A DNA stretch of 64,000 bases, from positions 281,001 to 345,000 of the forward strand of contig NZ_CP116413.1 in assembly GCF_030064675.1 (NCBI RefSeq), in the 5' to 3' direction. The DNA is from Crossiella sp. CA-258035. GTDB taxonomy: Bacteria; Actinomycetota; Actinomycetes; Mycobacteriales; Pseudonocardiaceae. Below are positions 37,996 to 47,165 of the stretch, piece by piece. The position numbers were made by a program, and so were the translations under genes. The notes under the pieces are model-generated. The model was given only the letters and a program-made list of their open reading frames with translations. It ran no database searches and had not been told where the DNA came from. Position 1 is the stretch's first letter. Each line of letters starts with the position of its first letter.

Positions 37996-38439
37996 GTGGC
38001 CAAGGACGCGCTCTCCGGTGGTGACGGCACCCAGTCCCCGTCGCCCCTGCCGCCGATGTCCGACCCGCTGCTCCCGCCCCGCAACCCGGCGGGGGAGGAG
38101 CCGACGACCACCAGACCCGAGGTGCCCTCCGCACCCGGCGACCCGGAACAGCTGCGCGCCGCGATCGAGGCCGCGCTCGCCGCCGACGGGGCTGCCCCGC
38201 CGCCCGGCTACGCCCAGGCCACTCCGTTCCACCAGCAGGTCGATCCGCTGCCCCGCCGCCGGTTCGTGCCCAAGGCCCGGATCCCGCGACCCCGCATGCC
38301 GGACATGCGCCGGGCCCTGCCCGCGGGCGGCATCACCCCGGCCACCCTCGGCTTCCTCGCGCTGATCCTGCTCACCCTGGTGCTGGTGTACGCGTTCCTG
38401 TCCAGCTTCATCAGCTGGTTCTCCGGCCTCTTCAGTTAG
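37996..38439 (+). CDS. Small protein with C-terminal membrane helix
   Basis: 147 residues, no family recognised. About 100 Pro-rich residues contain an Ala-rich helix (PEQLRAAIEAALAADG) and a basic Pro/Arg stretch (RRRFVPKARIPRPRMPDMRR), followed by one transmembrane helix (TLGFLALILLTLVLVYAFLS) at the end. It looks like a tail-anchored protein facing the cytoplasm. AGGAGG sits 8 bases before the GTG. It lies between topA and the MFS-Tmk fusion, probably in one transcript. Confidence 0.7.
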   Translation: MAKDALSGGDGTQSPSPLPPMSDPLLPPRNPAGEEPTTTRPEVPSAPGDPEQLRAAIEAALAADGAAPPPGYAQATPFHQQVDPLPRRRFVPKARIPRPRMPDMRRALPAGGITPATLGFLALILLTLVLVYAFLSSFISWFSGLFS

Positions 38440-38470
38440 CTCCCGGCTACCCTGGGCCCCGTTCGGGGAC

Positions 38471-40492
38471 GTGAACGCCAGCGCGAGCGAGGTGAGCAGG
38501 ATCCGGCAGGAACCAGCCGAGTCGTCGGCCTCGACCGTGCACCGGGTGCGCAGCGTGCTGGCCATCGGCCCGTTCCGCAGGCTGTGGGCGGTCAACTCGC
38601 TGTGCAGCGTCGGCGACTGGCTCGCCCTGCTGGCCACCACCGCGCTGGCCACCAACCTGACCACCGGCTACCAGGCGCAGAGCTTCGCCTTCGGCGGCGT
38701 GGTGGCGATCAAGCTGCTGCCCGCGCTGCTGCTGGCCCCGCTGGCCGGGGCGCTGGCTGACAAGTTCGACCGGCGCAGGCTGATGGTGGTCTGCGACGTG
38801 CTGCGCTGCCTGGTGCTGCTGAGCATCCCGCTGGCCGGCTCGCTGTGGTGGCTGTTCGTGGCCACCTTCCTGCTGGAGCTGTGCACGCTGTTCTGGGTGC
38901 CGGCCAAGGACGCCTCGATCCCCAACCTGCTGCGCCGTCCGGACCAGGTGGAGACGGCCAACCAGCTGTCCATGGTGATGACCTACGGCGTGTCCGTGGT
39001 GACCGCCTCCGGGCTGTTCACCGCGCTGACCGTGCTCGGCCCGACCCTGTTCCTGCCGCTGACCCCCACCCAGATCGTCTACTTCGCACTGGTGCTCAAC
39101 GGGCTGATCTACCTCTCCACCGCGATCACCGTGGCCACCCGCATCCCGGAGGTCTCCGGCCGGGCCGGCCCCGGCGCGGAGCAGGCGCGCGGGGCCAGCG
39201 TGCTCGCCCTGGTCCGGGACGGGCTGCGGTTCGTCGGCACCACCCCGCTGATCCGCGGCCTGGTGATCGGCATCGCCGGCGCCTTCACCGCCGGTGGCGC
39301 GGTGATCGCCTGTGCCAAGCTGTACGCGGTCAGCCTCAAGGGCGGCGACGCCAGCTACGGCCTGCTGTTCGTCTCGATCTTCCTCGGTCTGGGCAGCGGC
39401 ATGGTCATCGCGCCCAAGCTGTCCCAGCGCATCCCGCACAACCGGCTCTTCGGCGCGGCCATCGTCGGCGCGGGCGCGGTGCTGCTGCTGGTCGCGCTGG
39501 CCCCGCACCTGTGGCTGGCGCTGCTCACCGTCCTCGGCGTCGGCGCCTCCGCCGGGGTGGCCTTCCTGACCGGCATGACCATCATCGGCGCCAAGGTCGA
39601 GGACGCCATCCGCGGCCGCACCGTGGCCTTCATGCAGTCCCTGGTCCGGCTGGTGCTGATGGGCTCGATGGCGCTGGTCCCGGTGCTGGTCGGCCTGCTG
39701 CCGCCGCGGACCTGGCACGTCTTCGGCGCGGAGCTGACCGTGGACGGCACCCGGCCGATCCTCTTCGGCGCCGGGATCATCGCCGCGGTGCTCGGCGTGG
39801 TGGCCTACCGGCAGATGGACGACCGGCGCAGCGGGCCAATCCTGTCCGACCTGATGTCCGTGCTGCGCCGTCAGCGTCGCAGCAGCGGGCTGTTGATCGC
39901 GGTGGAAGGCGACACCGTGGCCGACACCTCCGCGCAGTCCCAGCGGCTGGCCGAGTGGCTGCGCGCCGAGGGCCAGGAGGTGGTGCTGGCCGCCGATCCC
40001 GCGGAGGAGGAGCGGCGGCTGCTGGCCGAGGCCGGGCTGCACAGCCCGAGGGCGCACGTGCTGATGTCCGCCGCGGTCCGCGCCGACCTGGTGGAACAGG
40101 TGGTCAAGCCCGCGCTGGCGGCCGGCGCGGTGGTGGTGCTGGAGCGCTCGGTGCACGGCCCGCTGGCCGAGCTGGGCGCCAGCGCCGGGATGGACGCCGC
40201 CGAGTTGGAGGGCCTCGCCGAGTTCTCCACCGGCAGGCTGGCCGCCGATGTCACCGTGCTGCTGGACAAGGACCCGGCCACCCCCTCGGCGAACCTGGCC
40301 GAACAGCCGTGGCGGATGCACCGGCTGCTCACCGAGATGGCCGCCGCCGAACCCGACCGCTACGTGGTGGTGGAGGCCGGTGGCGGGGTCGAGGAGGTGG
40401 CCGAACGGGTGCGCGAGGCGGTCCGCCCGGTGCTGGCCAACCGCCAGCAGGGCACGCCGGAACCGGGATTGTCGGCCGCCGGGGCAGGATAG
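38471..40492 (+). CDS. MFS transporter fused to a degenerate thymidylate kinase domain
   Basis: 673 residues. Residues about 25-455 form an MFS membrane domain (GPFRRLWAVNSLCSVGDWLA, ADKFDRRRLMVVCDVLRCL). From about 470 the sequence follows thymidylate kinase: LLIAVEGDTVADTSAQSQRL where an active enzyme has EGGDGAGKST, then LAEWLRAEGQEVVLAADP, VVVLERSVHGPLAELGASAG in place of the DRY segment, and VTVLLDKDP. The Walker A lysine and the DR motif are lost, so kinase activity is improbable. Active versions of this fusion are known beside holB in Streptomyces; the tmk-holB pairing is widespread. Confidence 0.85.
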   Translation: MNASASEVSRIRQEPAESSASTVHRVRSVLAIGPFRRLWAVNSLCSVGDWLALLATTALATNLTTGYQAQSFAFGGVVAIKLLPALLLAPLAGALADKFDRRRLMVVCDVLRCLVLLSIPLAGSLWWLFVATFLLELCTLFWVPAKDASIPNLLRRPDQVETANQLSMVMTYGVSVVTASGLFTALTVLGPTLFLPLTPTQIVYFALVLNGLIYLSTAITVATRIPEVSGRAGPGAEQARGASVLALVRDGLRFVGTTPLIRGLVIGIAGAFTAGGAVIACAKLYAVSLKGGDASYGLLFVSIFLGLGSGMVIAPKLSQRIPHNRLFGAAIVGAGAVLLLVALAPHLWLALLTVLGVGASAGVAFLTGMTIIGAKVEDAIRGRTVAFMQSLVRLVLMGSMALVPVLVGLLPPRTWHVFGAELTVDGTRPILFGAGIIAAVLGVVAYRQMDDRRSGPILSDLMSVLRRQRRSSGLLIAVEGDTVADTSAQSQRLAEWLRAEGQEVVLAADPAEEERRLLAEAGLHSPRAHVLMSAAVRADLVEQVVKPALAAGAVVVLERSVHGPLAELGASAGMDAAELEGLAEFSTGRLAADVTVLLDKDPATPSANLAEQPWRMHRLLTEMAAAEPDRYVVVEAGGGVEEVAERVREAVRPVLANRQQGTPEPGLSAAGAG

Positions 40493-40497
40493 GACCC

Positions 40498-41739
40498 GTG
40501 ACGCTGACCCGAGAGGACATCGAGCAGGCGCCGACCAGCGGGGTGTGGGGCGACGTGGTCGGCCAGCCCGGCGTGGCCCTGGTGCTGGCCACCGCCGCGC
40601 GCGCCGCCGCTGACCTGGTCGAAGGCCGTCCGATCCAGCCCGGCTCGATGACCCACGCCTGGCTGTTCACCGGCCCGCCCGGCTCCGGCCGCTCGGTGGC
40701 CGCCCGCGCCTTCGCCGCCGCCCTGCAGTGCGCGCAGCCCAGCGGCGACGGGATCTGGGGCTGTGGACAGTGCCGCCCCTGCCACACCGTGCTCAGCGGC
40801 ACGCACGCCGACGTGCGGGTGGTGGCGCCGGAGGGGCTGTCCATCGCGGTGGCCGAGATGCGCGCGCTGGTGCAGATCGCCGCCCGCCGCCCCACCGCGG
40901 GCCGCTGGCAGGTGGTGATCATCGAGGACGCCGACCGGCTCACCGAGGGCGCGGCCAACGCGCTGCTCAAGGCGGTCGAGGAACCCCCGTCGCGGACGGT
41001 GTTCCTGCTCTGCGCGCCCTCGGACCACCCGGAGGACGTCTCGGTCACCATCCGCTCCCGCTGCCGGGTGCTGGCCCTGGGCACGCCGACGGTAGCCGCG
41101 ATCGAGGACGTGCTGCGCCGCCGCGACGGCATCCCGGCCGACCTGGCCGCCTGGGCCGCCTCGGTCTGCGGCGGCCACGTGGGCCGGGCCCGCAGGCTGG
41201 CCACCGACCCGGAGGCCCGCGCCCGCCGGGAGTCCGTGCTGCGCATCCCCACCGGCCTGCGCCGCCCCAACGACGTGTTCACCAGCGCTGACGACCTGGT
41301 CAAGGCGGCCGAGTCGGAGGCGGCCGCGGTCAGCGAGGCCAAGGACGGCGCCGAGCGGGACGCGCTGGAGACCGCGCTCGGCGGTGGCGGCACCGGCAAG
41401 GGCGTGGCCGCGGCGGCTCGCGGCGCCAAGTCCGCGCTCAAGGACCTGGAGAAGCGGCAGAAGTCCAGGGCCACCCGCACCCAGCGGGACGCCCTGGACC
41501 TGGCCCTGGTCGACCTGGCCGGGTTCTACCGGGACGTGCTCACCGCGCGGCTGGGCGCCGAGGTGCCGCTCAACCACCCCGACCGCGCCGCCGACATCCG
41601 CACCGCGGCCGCCAGCTGGACCCCGGAGGCCACCCTGCGGCGGCTGGAGGCGGTGCTGTCCTGCCGGGAGGCGCTGGGCCTCAACGTCAAGCCGCGGATC
41701 GCGATCGAGGCCATGGTGACCACGCTGTACCACGGCTGA
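40498..41739 (+). CDS. holB: DNA polymerase III clamp-loader subunit delta prime
   Basis: 413-residue clamp-loader subunit. It has GVWGDVVGQPGVALVLATAA, a P-loop variant FTGPPGSGRSVAARAF (Arg in place of the usual Lys), the zinc cysteines CGQCRPCHTVLSGTHADVRV, and VIIEDADRLTEGAANALLKA with VEEPPSRTVFLLCAPS and a sensor RSRC. The C-terminal collar domain is helical. GTG at 40498 is preceded by CAGGAT and 7 bases. It probably shares a transcript with the MFS-Tmk fusion. Confidence 0.93.
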   Translation: MTLTREDIEQAPTSGVWGDVVGQPGVALVLATAARAAADLVEGRPIQPGSMTHAWLFTGPPGSGRSVAARAFAAALQCAQPSGDGIWGCGQCRPCHTVLSGTHADVRVVAPEGLSIAVAEMRALVQIAARRPTAGRWQVVIIEDADRLTEGAANALLKAVEEPPSRTVFLLCAPSDHPEDVSVTIRSRCRVLALGTPTVAAIEDVLRRRDGIPADLAAWAASVCGGHVGRARRLATDPEARARRESVLRIPTGLRRPNDVFTSADDLVKAAESEAAAVSEAKDGAERDALETALGGGGTGKGVAAAARGAKSALKDLEKRQKSRATRTQRDALDLALVDLAGFYRDVLTARLGAEVPLNHPDRAADIRTAAASWTPEATLRRLEAVLSCREALGLNVKPRIAIEAMVTTLYHG

Positions 41740-41742
41740 GGC

Positions 41743-42501
41743 TCAGCCCGGCTCCGGAGCGCCGAAGGCCGAGGAGACCTCCCTGGCCGCGCGCAGCACC
41801 CTCGGCGCGTGCGCCACCAGCTCGGCCAGCTCCTGTTCCAGCGCCAGCGCGGACACGCTGACCCCGCCGACCACCGCGCCGGTGTGGTCGCGCACCACCG
41901 CGCCGACGCAGCGCACGCCTGGCTCGTTCTCCTCGTCGTCCACCGCGAACCCGGTGGCGCGCGCCCCGGCCAGCCGGTCCCGCAGCGCGGCCGGGCTGAC
42001 CGCGGTCCTGGGCGTGCGCGCCGTCAGCCGCAACCGGCCCAGCAGTGGGGCCAGCTCCACCTCGGGCAGCGCGGCCAGCACCGCCTTGCCGATCGCGCTG
42101 GAGTGCAGCGGCAGGCTCATGCCGACCCTGGAGGCCATCCGGTACGGCTTGTCGCCCTCGACCTTGTCCACGTACACCAGCTCCGCGCCCAGCAGCATGG
42201 CGAAGTGCACCGCGCAGCCGGTCTCGCCCTGCAACGCGGCCAGCGCGGGCCGGGCTCGCCGGGCCGGGTCCAGCCGTTGCAGCACCCGCCCGGCCAGCGC
42301 CAGCACCTTCGGCCCGGCCAGGTAGTTGCCCTGCCGGTCGGCCAGCGCGAAACCCTGCTCCGCCAAGGTCTGCAGCACCCGGTGCACGGTCGACTTGGGC
42401 AGCCCGGTGGCCCGCGCCAGCTCGGTGACCCTGCTGTGCTCGGCCAGCGCGTCCAGCACCGCCAGCGCCTTCTCCACCGCGCCGCCGGGGCCCTCGGTCA
42501 C
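41743..42501 (-). CDS. IclR family transcriptional regulator
   Basis: 252 residues. The N-terminal winged helix is ALAEHSRVTELARATGLPKS plus TVHRVLQTLAEQGF, and the C-terminal effector domain has SRVGMSLPLHSSAIGKAVLA and FAVDDEENEPGVRCVGAVV. The GTG overlaps the SDR stop (GTGA). As the third gene of kduI-kduD-iclR it is the likely KdgR-type regulator of this uronate locus, perhaps binding the divergent promoter region at 44124-44262; this is inferred from position. Confidence 0.9.
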   Translation of the reverse strand: MTEGPGGAVEKALAVLDALAEHSRVTELARATGLPKSTVHRVLQTLAEQGFALADRQGNYLAGPKVLALAGRVLQRLDPARRARPALAALQGETGCAVHFAMLLGAELVYVDKVEGDKPYRMASRVGMSLPLHSSAIGKAVLAALPEVELAPLLGRLRLTARTPRTAVSPAALRDRLAGARATGFAVDDEENEPGVRCVGAVVRDHTGAVVGGVSVSALALEQELAELVAHAPRVLRAAREVSSAFGAPEPG

Positions 42502-43265
42502 CGGCCCATCCAGCCGCCGTCGACCACCAGCACGTGCCCGTTGACGTAGTCGGAGGCAGGCGAGGCCAGGAACACCGCCGCGCCCACCAGGTCCTCGGGG
42601 TCGCCCCAGCGCCTGGCCGGGATGCGCGCCCGGATGGCCGGCTCGCGGGCCGGGTCCGCGCGCAGCGCCGCGGTGTTGCTGGTGCTGATGTAGCCCGGCG
42701 CGATCGCGTTGACCTGCACGCCGTGCGCGGCCCACTCGTTGGCCAGCGCCGAGGTCAGCCCGGCCACCGCGTGCTTGCTCGCGGTGTAGGCGGGCACCAG
42801 GATGCCGCCCTGGAAGCTGAGCAGCGAGGCGATGTTGACGATCTTGCCGGAGCCGCGCGCGACCATCTGCCGCCCGGCCAGTTGGCAGAGCGCGAACACC
42901 GAGTCCAGGTTGACGCTGAGCACCCGCCGCCAGTCCGCCAGCGGCACGTCCGCGGCGGCCTGGCGGTGGATGGTGCCCGCGTTGTTGACCAGGACGTCGA
43001 TCTCCTGATCCGCCAGCAGCGCGCCGACCTCCCGCTGCACACCGTCCACATCGGACAGATCGACGAGCAGGCTGCGCGCGCTGACCCCGTGCCCCCTGAT
43101 CTCGGCCTCGACCTCGGCGAGGTCACCGCCGCGGCCCAGCAGCACCAGGTCGGCCCCGGCGCTGGCCAGGCCGTTGGCGATGGCCCGGCCGATGCCGGTG
43201 CGCGCGCCGGTCACCAGCGCGGTCCGGCCGCGCAGCGAGAACAACCGCTGGACTGCCCCGTTCAC
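42498..43265 (-). CDS. kduD: SDR oxidoreductase, KduD-like
   Basis: Short-chain dehydrogenase of 255 residues: NAD-binding TGARTGIGRAIANGLASAGA, VLVNNAGTIHR, catalytic Ser in IVNIASLLSFQGG and YTASKHAVAGLTSALA. With kduI next to it the likely reaction is reduction of 2,5-diketo-3-deoxygluconate to KDG. GTG at 43265 has GAGGAGG 5 bases upstream; the longer frame to 43283 has no ribosome site. Confidence 0.88.
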   Translation of the reverse strand: MNGAVQRLFSLRGRTALVTGARTGIGRAIANGLASAGADLVLLGRGGDLAEVEAEIRGHGVSARSLLVDLSDVDGVQREVGALLADQEIDVLVNNAGTIHRQAAADVPLADWRRVLSVNLDSVFALCQLAGRQMVARGSGKIVNIASLLSFQGGILVPAYTASKHAVAGLTSALANEWAAHGVQVNAIAPGYISTSNTAALRADPAREPAIRARIPARRWGDPEDLVGAAVFLASPASDYVNGHVLVVDGGWMGR

Positions 43266-43292
43266 CCCGGCCTCCTCGTTCACCCTGTCGAC

Positions 43293-44123
43293 TCAGCGCA
43301 GCTCGGTCAGCGCGACCGGGTCCATGTCGTCGTAGGCCTGGTTCTCCCCGCCCATGGCCCAGACGAAGGAGTAGGCGTGCGTGCCCGCGCCGCTGTGCAC
43401 CGACCAGCTCGGCGAGATCACCGCCTGCTCGTTGGCCACCACCAGGTTCCTGGTCGCGGCAGGCTCACCGAGCAGGTGGACCACCCGCTGGTCCTCGGGC
43501 AGGTCGAAGTAGAGGTAGCACTCGGTGCGCCGGTCGTGCGTGTGCGGCGGCATCGTGTTCCACACACTGCCCTCGGCGAGGGTGGTGATACCGAGTACCA
43601 ACTGGCACGACTTGATTCCATTCACATGGATGAACTTTCGGATGGATCGGACGTTCGCGGTCCGCGGCTCGCCCAATTCCAGAATGTCCACATCCGTGAA
43701 CCGCGCCAATTCCGTCGGATGGCTGGTATGGGCCGGGGTGGAGAACAGGTAGAAATGCGGGGAGTCCGTCTCATCCGATTCGAACACGACGTCGACCGCG
43801 CCGCGGCCGACGTAGAGGCAGTCCCGATGCGCCAACCGATACGCCGTGCCGTCCACGGTCACGGTGCCGCCGCCGCGCACCGCCACCACCGCCAACTCGC
43901 GCCGGGCCAGGAAGTTCTCCGCCCGCAACGGGTCGGCCGAGGGCAGCCGGAGCGGCTCGCCGGGCTTGGGCACGGCGCCGCCGAGCACGGTCCGGTCCTC
44001 GTGCGAGTACACCGTGTGCACCTGTCCCGGTTCGAAAAGATCCGCTACCAGGTAGTGCGCGCGGAGCTGCTCGGTGTCGAAACCGGCGATCTGCGCGGGA
44101 TTTGTCGCGTGCCTAACCTGCAT
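43293..44123 (-). CDS. kduI: 5-dehydro-4-deoxy-D-glucuronate isomerase
   Basis: 276-residue KduI cupin, which isomerises 4-deoxy-L-threo-5-hexosulose uronate from pectin or glycosaminoglycan lyase products. It begins MQVRHATNPAQIAGFDTEQL; the zinc cupin motif is MPPHTHDRRTECYLYFDLPE, and HSGAGTHAYSFVWAMGGENQ near the end is characteristic. ATG at 44123 has GGGAGG 6 bases upstream. It heads the minus-strand unit kduI-kduD-iclR. Confidence 0.95.
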   Translation of the reverse strand: MQVRHATNPAQIAGFDTEQLRAHYLVADLFEPGQVHTVYSHEDRTVLGGAVPKPGEPLRLPSADPLRAENFLARRELAVVAVRGGGTVTVDGTAYRLAHRDCLYVGRGAVDVVFESDETDSPHFYLFSTPAHTSHPTELARFTDVDILELGEPRTANVRSIRKFIHVNGIKSCQLVLGITTLAEGSVWNTMPPHTHDRRTECYLYFDLPEDQRVVHLLGEPAATRNLVVANEQAVISPSWSVHSGAGTHAYSFVWAMGGENQAYDDMDPVALTELR

Positions 44124-44205
44124 GAATTGCCTCCCGTGCGGGCCCATGCGCTGGATGGCCCTTTACGTTTCGGACTGGGCGGTGTCACGATGTGGCCGCT
44201 TGCCA

Positions 44206-44231
44206 TGGAACACCGTTCTGACAAACGGAAC
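44206..44231. promoter_or_regulatory. Candidate operator between kduI and the permease gene
   Basis: In the 139-base divergent region, GGAAC occurs at 44207-44211 and 44227-44231, exactly 20 bases apart, with an inverted GTTC between them; the first forms TGGAAC-ACC-GTTCTG, similar in layout to KdgR-type sites. This is a likely IclR target. Confidence 0.4.
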
Positions 44232-44262
44232 AAGTCCGCGAACAGGCGAGGAGGCAGCCCCC

Positions 44263-45867
44263 GTGTACCAGCAGGATCCGAACCCCACGGGGTCGCTGTT
44301 GCTCTCCGCGTTGCTCGCGCTGCTGCCGCTGGTGGTGCTGCTCGTGCTGCTCGGCGTCTTCCGCTGGCAGGCGCACTGGGCCGGGCTGACCACACTGGCG
44401 CTGTCCCTGGCGATCGCGGTGCTCGGCTACTCGATGCCGCTGGGGCTGGCGCTCAACTCCGCCGCCTACGGCGCGGGGCAGAGCGTGCTGGTGGTCCTGT
44501 GGATCACCTTCAACGCGATCTGGATCTACAACCTGACCGTGCACAGCGGGCACTTCGCGGTGCTGCGCCGGGCGTTCAGCTCGATCAGTGACGACCCGCG
44601 CACCCAGGCGATCGTCATCGCGTTCTCCTTCGGCGCGCTGCTGGAAGCGCTTGCCGGGGGCGGCGGACCGGTGGCGATCTGCTCGGTGATGCTCATCGCG
44701 CTGGGCGTGCACCCGCTCAAGGCGGCCACGCTGGCCCTGGTCGCGGACACCGCGCCGGTGGCCTTCGGCGGCATGGGCAACCCGATCACCGTGCTCAGCT
44801 CGGTCACCGGCCTCTCCGCCGATGCCTACGGCGCGATGGCCGGGCGGCAGGTCTCCATCCTGGCCGTGCTGATCCCGTTCCTGCTGGTCTTCATCGTCGA
44901 CGGCAGGCGGGGGCTGCGCGAGGCATGGCCGGTGGCGCTGGCCGCCGGGCTGTCCTTCGGCCTCGCCCAGTTCGTGGTCTCCAACTACATCTCCTACCGG
45001 CTCTGCGACATCATCGCCGCGATCGTCTCGGTCGGCGCGGTGCTGGTGGTGACCAAGCTCCGCCGCACCGCGCCGGTGACCGTCGGCGGCGGTGACGGCC
45101 CTGACGAGCGACCGGTGCCGGACTCCCGCCGGGACCGGGCGGTCGCCTTCGCCCCGTACGCGATCATCGTGGCGGTCTTCTCGCTGGCCCAGTTCGACGC
45201 GGTGAAGTCGGTGCTGAACCAGGCCACCTGGGTGTTCCAGTGGCCGGGCCTGCAAGTGGCCGCGGCCTCTGGGAAAGCGGTATCCACCAGCTACACCTTC
45301 AACATCGGCTCGGCCACCGGCACCCTGCTGCTGATCTCCGGCCTGCTGGCCCTGCCGGTGCTGCGCATCTCCCCGCTGACGGCGCTGCGCGTCTACGGCC
45401 GGACCATCCGCCAGTTCGGCTGGGCGATCCTGGCCATCCTCAGCGTGTTCGCGCTCTCCTACGTGATGAACCTGTCCGGCCAGATCATCACCCTCGGCGT
45501 GGGGCTGGCCGGCACCGGCGCGTTCTTCGCCTTCCTGTCCCCGATCGTCGGCTGGTTCGGCGTCACCATCACCGGCACCGACGCCGGCGCCAACGCCCTC
45601 TTCGGCGGGTTGCAGACCACCGCGGCCCAGCAGGTCGGCGCCTCGCCGATCCTGTTCGGCGCGAGCAACTCCTCCGGCGGCGTGATGGCCAAGATGATCT
45701 CGCCGCAGAACCTGGCCATCGGCACCGCCGCGGTCGGCCTGGTGGGCAAGGAGGGCGAGGTGTTCCGCCGGGTGTTCGGCTGGAGCCTGTTGCTGCTGCT
45801 GGCCATGTGCGTCCTCAGCTACCTGCAGTCGACCCCCGTGCTGGGCTGGATGGTCCCCAGCCCCTAA
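44263..45867 (+). CDS. L-lactate permease (LldP/LctP) family transporter
   Basis: 534-residue membrane protein with at least 12 helices. Family marks are FNAIWIYNLTVHSGHFAVLR, FSFGALLEALAGGGGPVAIC, FGGMGNPITVLSSVTGL, ITGTDAGANALFGGLQTTAA and ILFGASNSSGGVMAKMISPQ. Characterised members carry lactate or glycolate with protons. Here it sits with GH88 and KduI/KduD, so the real substrate may be an unsaturated or keto uronate. GTG at 44263 has GAGGAGG 8 bases upstream. Confidence 0.88.
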   Translation: MYQQDPNPTGSLLLSALLALLPLVVLLVLLGVFRWQAHWAGLTTLALSLAIAVLGYSMPLGLALNSAAYGAGQSVLVVLWITFNAIWIYNLTVHSGHFAVLRRAFSSISDDPRTQAIVIAFSFGALLEALAGGGGPVAICSVMLIALGVHPLKAATLALVADTAPVAFGGMGNPITVLSSVTGLSADAYGAMAGRQVSILAVLIPFLLVFIVDGRRGLREAWPVALAAGLSFGLAQFVVSNYISYRLCDIIAAIVSVGAVLVVTKLRRTAPVTVGGGDGPDERPVPDSRRDRAVAFAPYAIIVAVFSLAQFDAVKSVLNQATWVFQWPGLQVAAASGKAVSTSYTFNIGSATGTLLLISGLLALPVLRISPLTALRVYGRTIRQFGWAILAILSVFALSYVMNLSGQIITLGVGLAGTGAFFAFLSPIVGWFGVTITGTDAGANALFGGLQTTAAQQVGASPILFGASNSSGGVMAKMISPQNLAIGTAAVGLVGKEGEVFRRVFGWSLLLLLAMCVLSYLQSTPVLGWMVPSP

Positions 45868-45917
45868 GACCCTGGGCGCCACCCCTTCCCTGTGCGGCAA
45901 CCCCGAGAGGAACAACG

Positions 45918-47141
45918 ATGACAGCGCTATCCCGACGTGTGCTGCTCACCGGCGCGGCGGCGACCGCCGGCGCACTGGCCATGCCGCCAGGCGCGGCGCT
46001 GGCCGCCCCGGCGGAGGCGGCGTTCGCGCCGAACCCGGCCCGGCTGCGCCAGACCCTGGACTACGCGGTCGCCAAGCTGCGCAAGACCGCGCCGACCGTG
46101 GCCACGTTCCCCGAGGAGACCAAGTTCGAGAAGTGGATCCCGGTCAACGACGGCGGCTGGGTCGGCGGCTTCTGGCCCGGCCTGCTCTGGCTGGGCTTCG
46201 TGGACAGCAGGGACCCGCAGTTCGAGAAGTGGGCCCGCGAGGCCGCGCTGCGGCTGACCCCGCGCATCCCGGACACCGGCACCCACGACATGGGCTTCCT
46301 GTTCTACCCGTCCTGGGTCACCGCCTACCGGCTCACCGGGGAGACCTCCTGGCGGGACGGCGCGGTGCGGGCGGCGGAGTCGCTGAGCAAGCGGTACAAC
46401 ACCGCGGGCAGGTTCATCAGGGCCTGGGGCTCGCTGGGCTCCACCGGCAACGCGGGCCGCACCATCATCGACACGATGATGAACCTGGACCTGCTGTACT
46501 GGGCCACCGAGGTCAGCGGGAACGGCAAGTACGCCGAGATCGCCTCCAGCCACGCCCGCACCACGATCAAGCACTTCATCCGGCCGGACGGCTCCACCCC
46601 GCACGTGTTCGACTTCGACCCGGTCAGCGGCGCGGCGATCGGCCCGAACACGGTGCAGGGCTACAGCCCCACCTCCTGCTGGTCGCGCGGGCAGGCGTGG
46701 GGGATCTACGGGTTCACCACCGCCTACCGGCGCACCAAGGACCGCGAGTTCCTCACCGCGGCGACCAGGATGGCCGACCACGTGCTGCCGTACCTGGCGG
46801 AGAGCCCGGTGCCGATCTGGGACTACCGCTCCCCGCTGGCGCCGCACGACATCAGGGACTCCTCGGCGGGCGCGATCACCGCCTGCGCGCTGCTGGACCT
46901 GGCCAGGATCACCGGCAACCCGCGCTACCAGAGCACGGCGCTGACCGTGCTGGACGCGCTGTCCCGGACCTGCCTGACCACCAGGTCGGAGCGGCACGAC
47001 GCGGTGCTGGCCCGCGGCACCAAGAACCGGCGCGCTGAGAACGGCATCGAGGTGTCGCTGCCCTACGGCGACTACTACCTGATGGAGGCCATCCTCCGCG
47101 TGCTCAAGCCCAGGGAGATCGCCAAGGCCATCGGCCTCTGA
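45918..47141 (+). CDS. Exported GH88 unsaturated glucuronyl hydrolase
   Basis: 407-residue GH88 enzyme, (alpha/alpha)6 barrel, which hydrates and releases the terminal unsaturated uronate from lyase-generated oligosaccharides. Segments: NDGGWVGGFWPGLLWLGF, THDMGFLFYPSW, GRTIIDTMMNLDLLYWATEV (catalytic Asp region), SRGQAWGIYGFTTAYRR and IRDSSAGAITACALLDLA. The leader SRRVLLTGAAATAGALAM is a twin-arginine signal, so it acts outside the cell, whereas most GH88 enzymes are cytoplasmic. GAGAGGAAC precedes the ATG. Confidence 0.93.
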   Translation: MTALSRRVLLTGAAATAGALAMPPGAALAAPAEAAFAPNPARLRQTLDYAVAKLRKTAPTVATFPEETKFEKWIPVNDGGWVGGFWPGLLWLGFVDSRDPQFEKWAREAALRLTPRIPDTGTHDMGFLFYPSWVTAYRLTGETSWRDGAVRAAESLSKRYNTAGRFIRAWGSLGSTGNAGRTIIDTMMNLDLLYWATEVSGNGKYAEIASSHARTTIKHFIRPDGSTPHVFDFDPVSGAAIGPNTVQGYSPTSCWSRGQAWGIYGFTTAYRRTKDREFLTAATRMADHVLPYLAESPVPIWDYRSPLAPHDIRDSSAGAITACALLDLARITGNPRYQSTALTVLDALSRTCLTTRSERHDAVLARGTKNRRAENGIEVSLPYGDYYLMEAILRVLKPREIAKAIGL

Positions 47142-47165
47142 CGCCTTCCCGGTCGCGGTGCCCCG

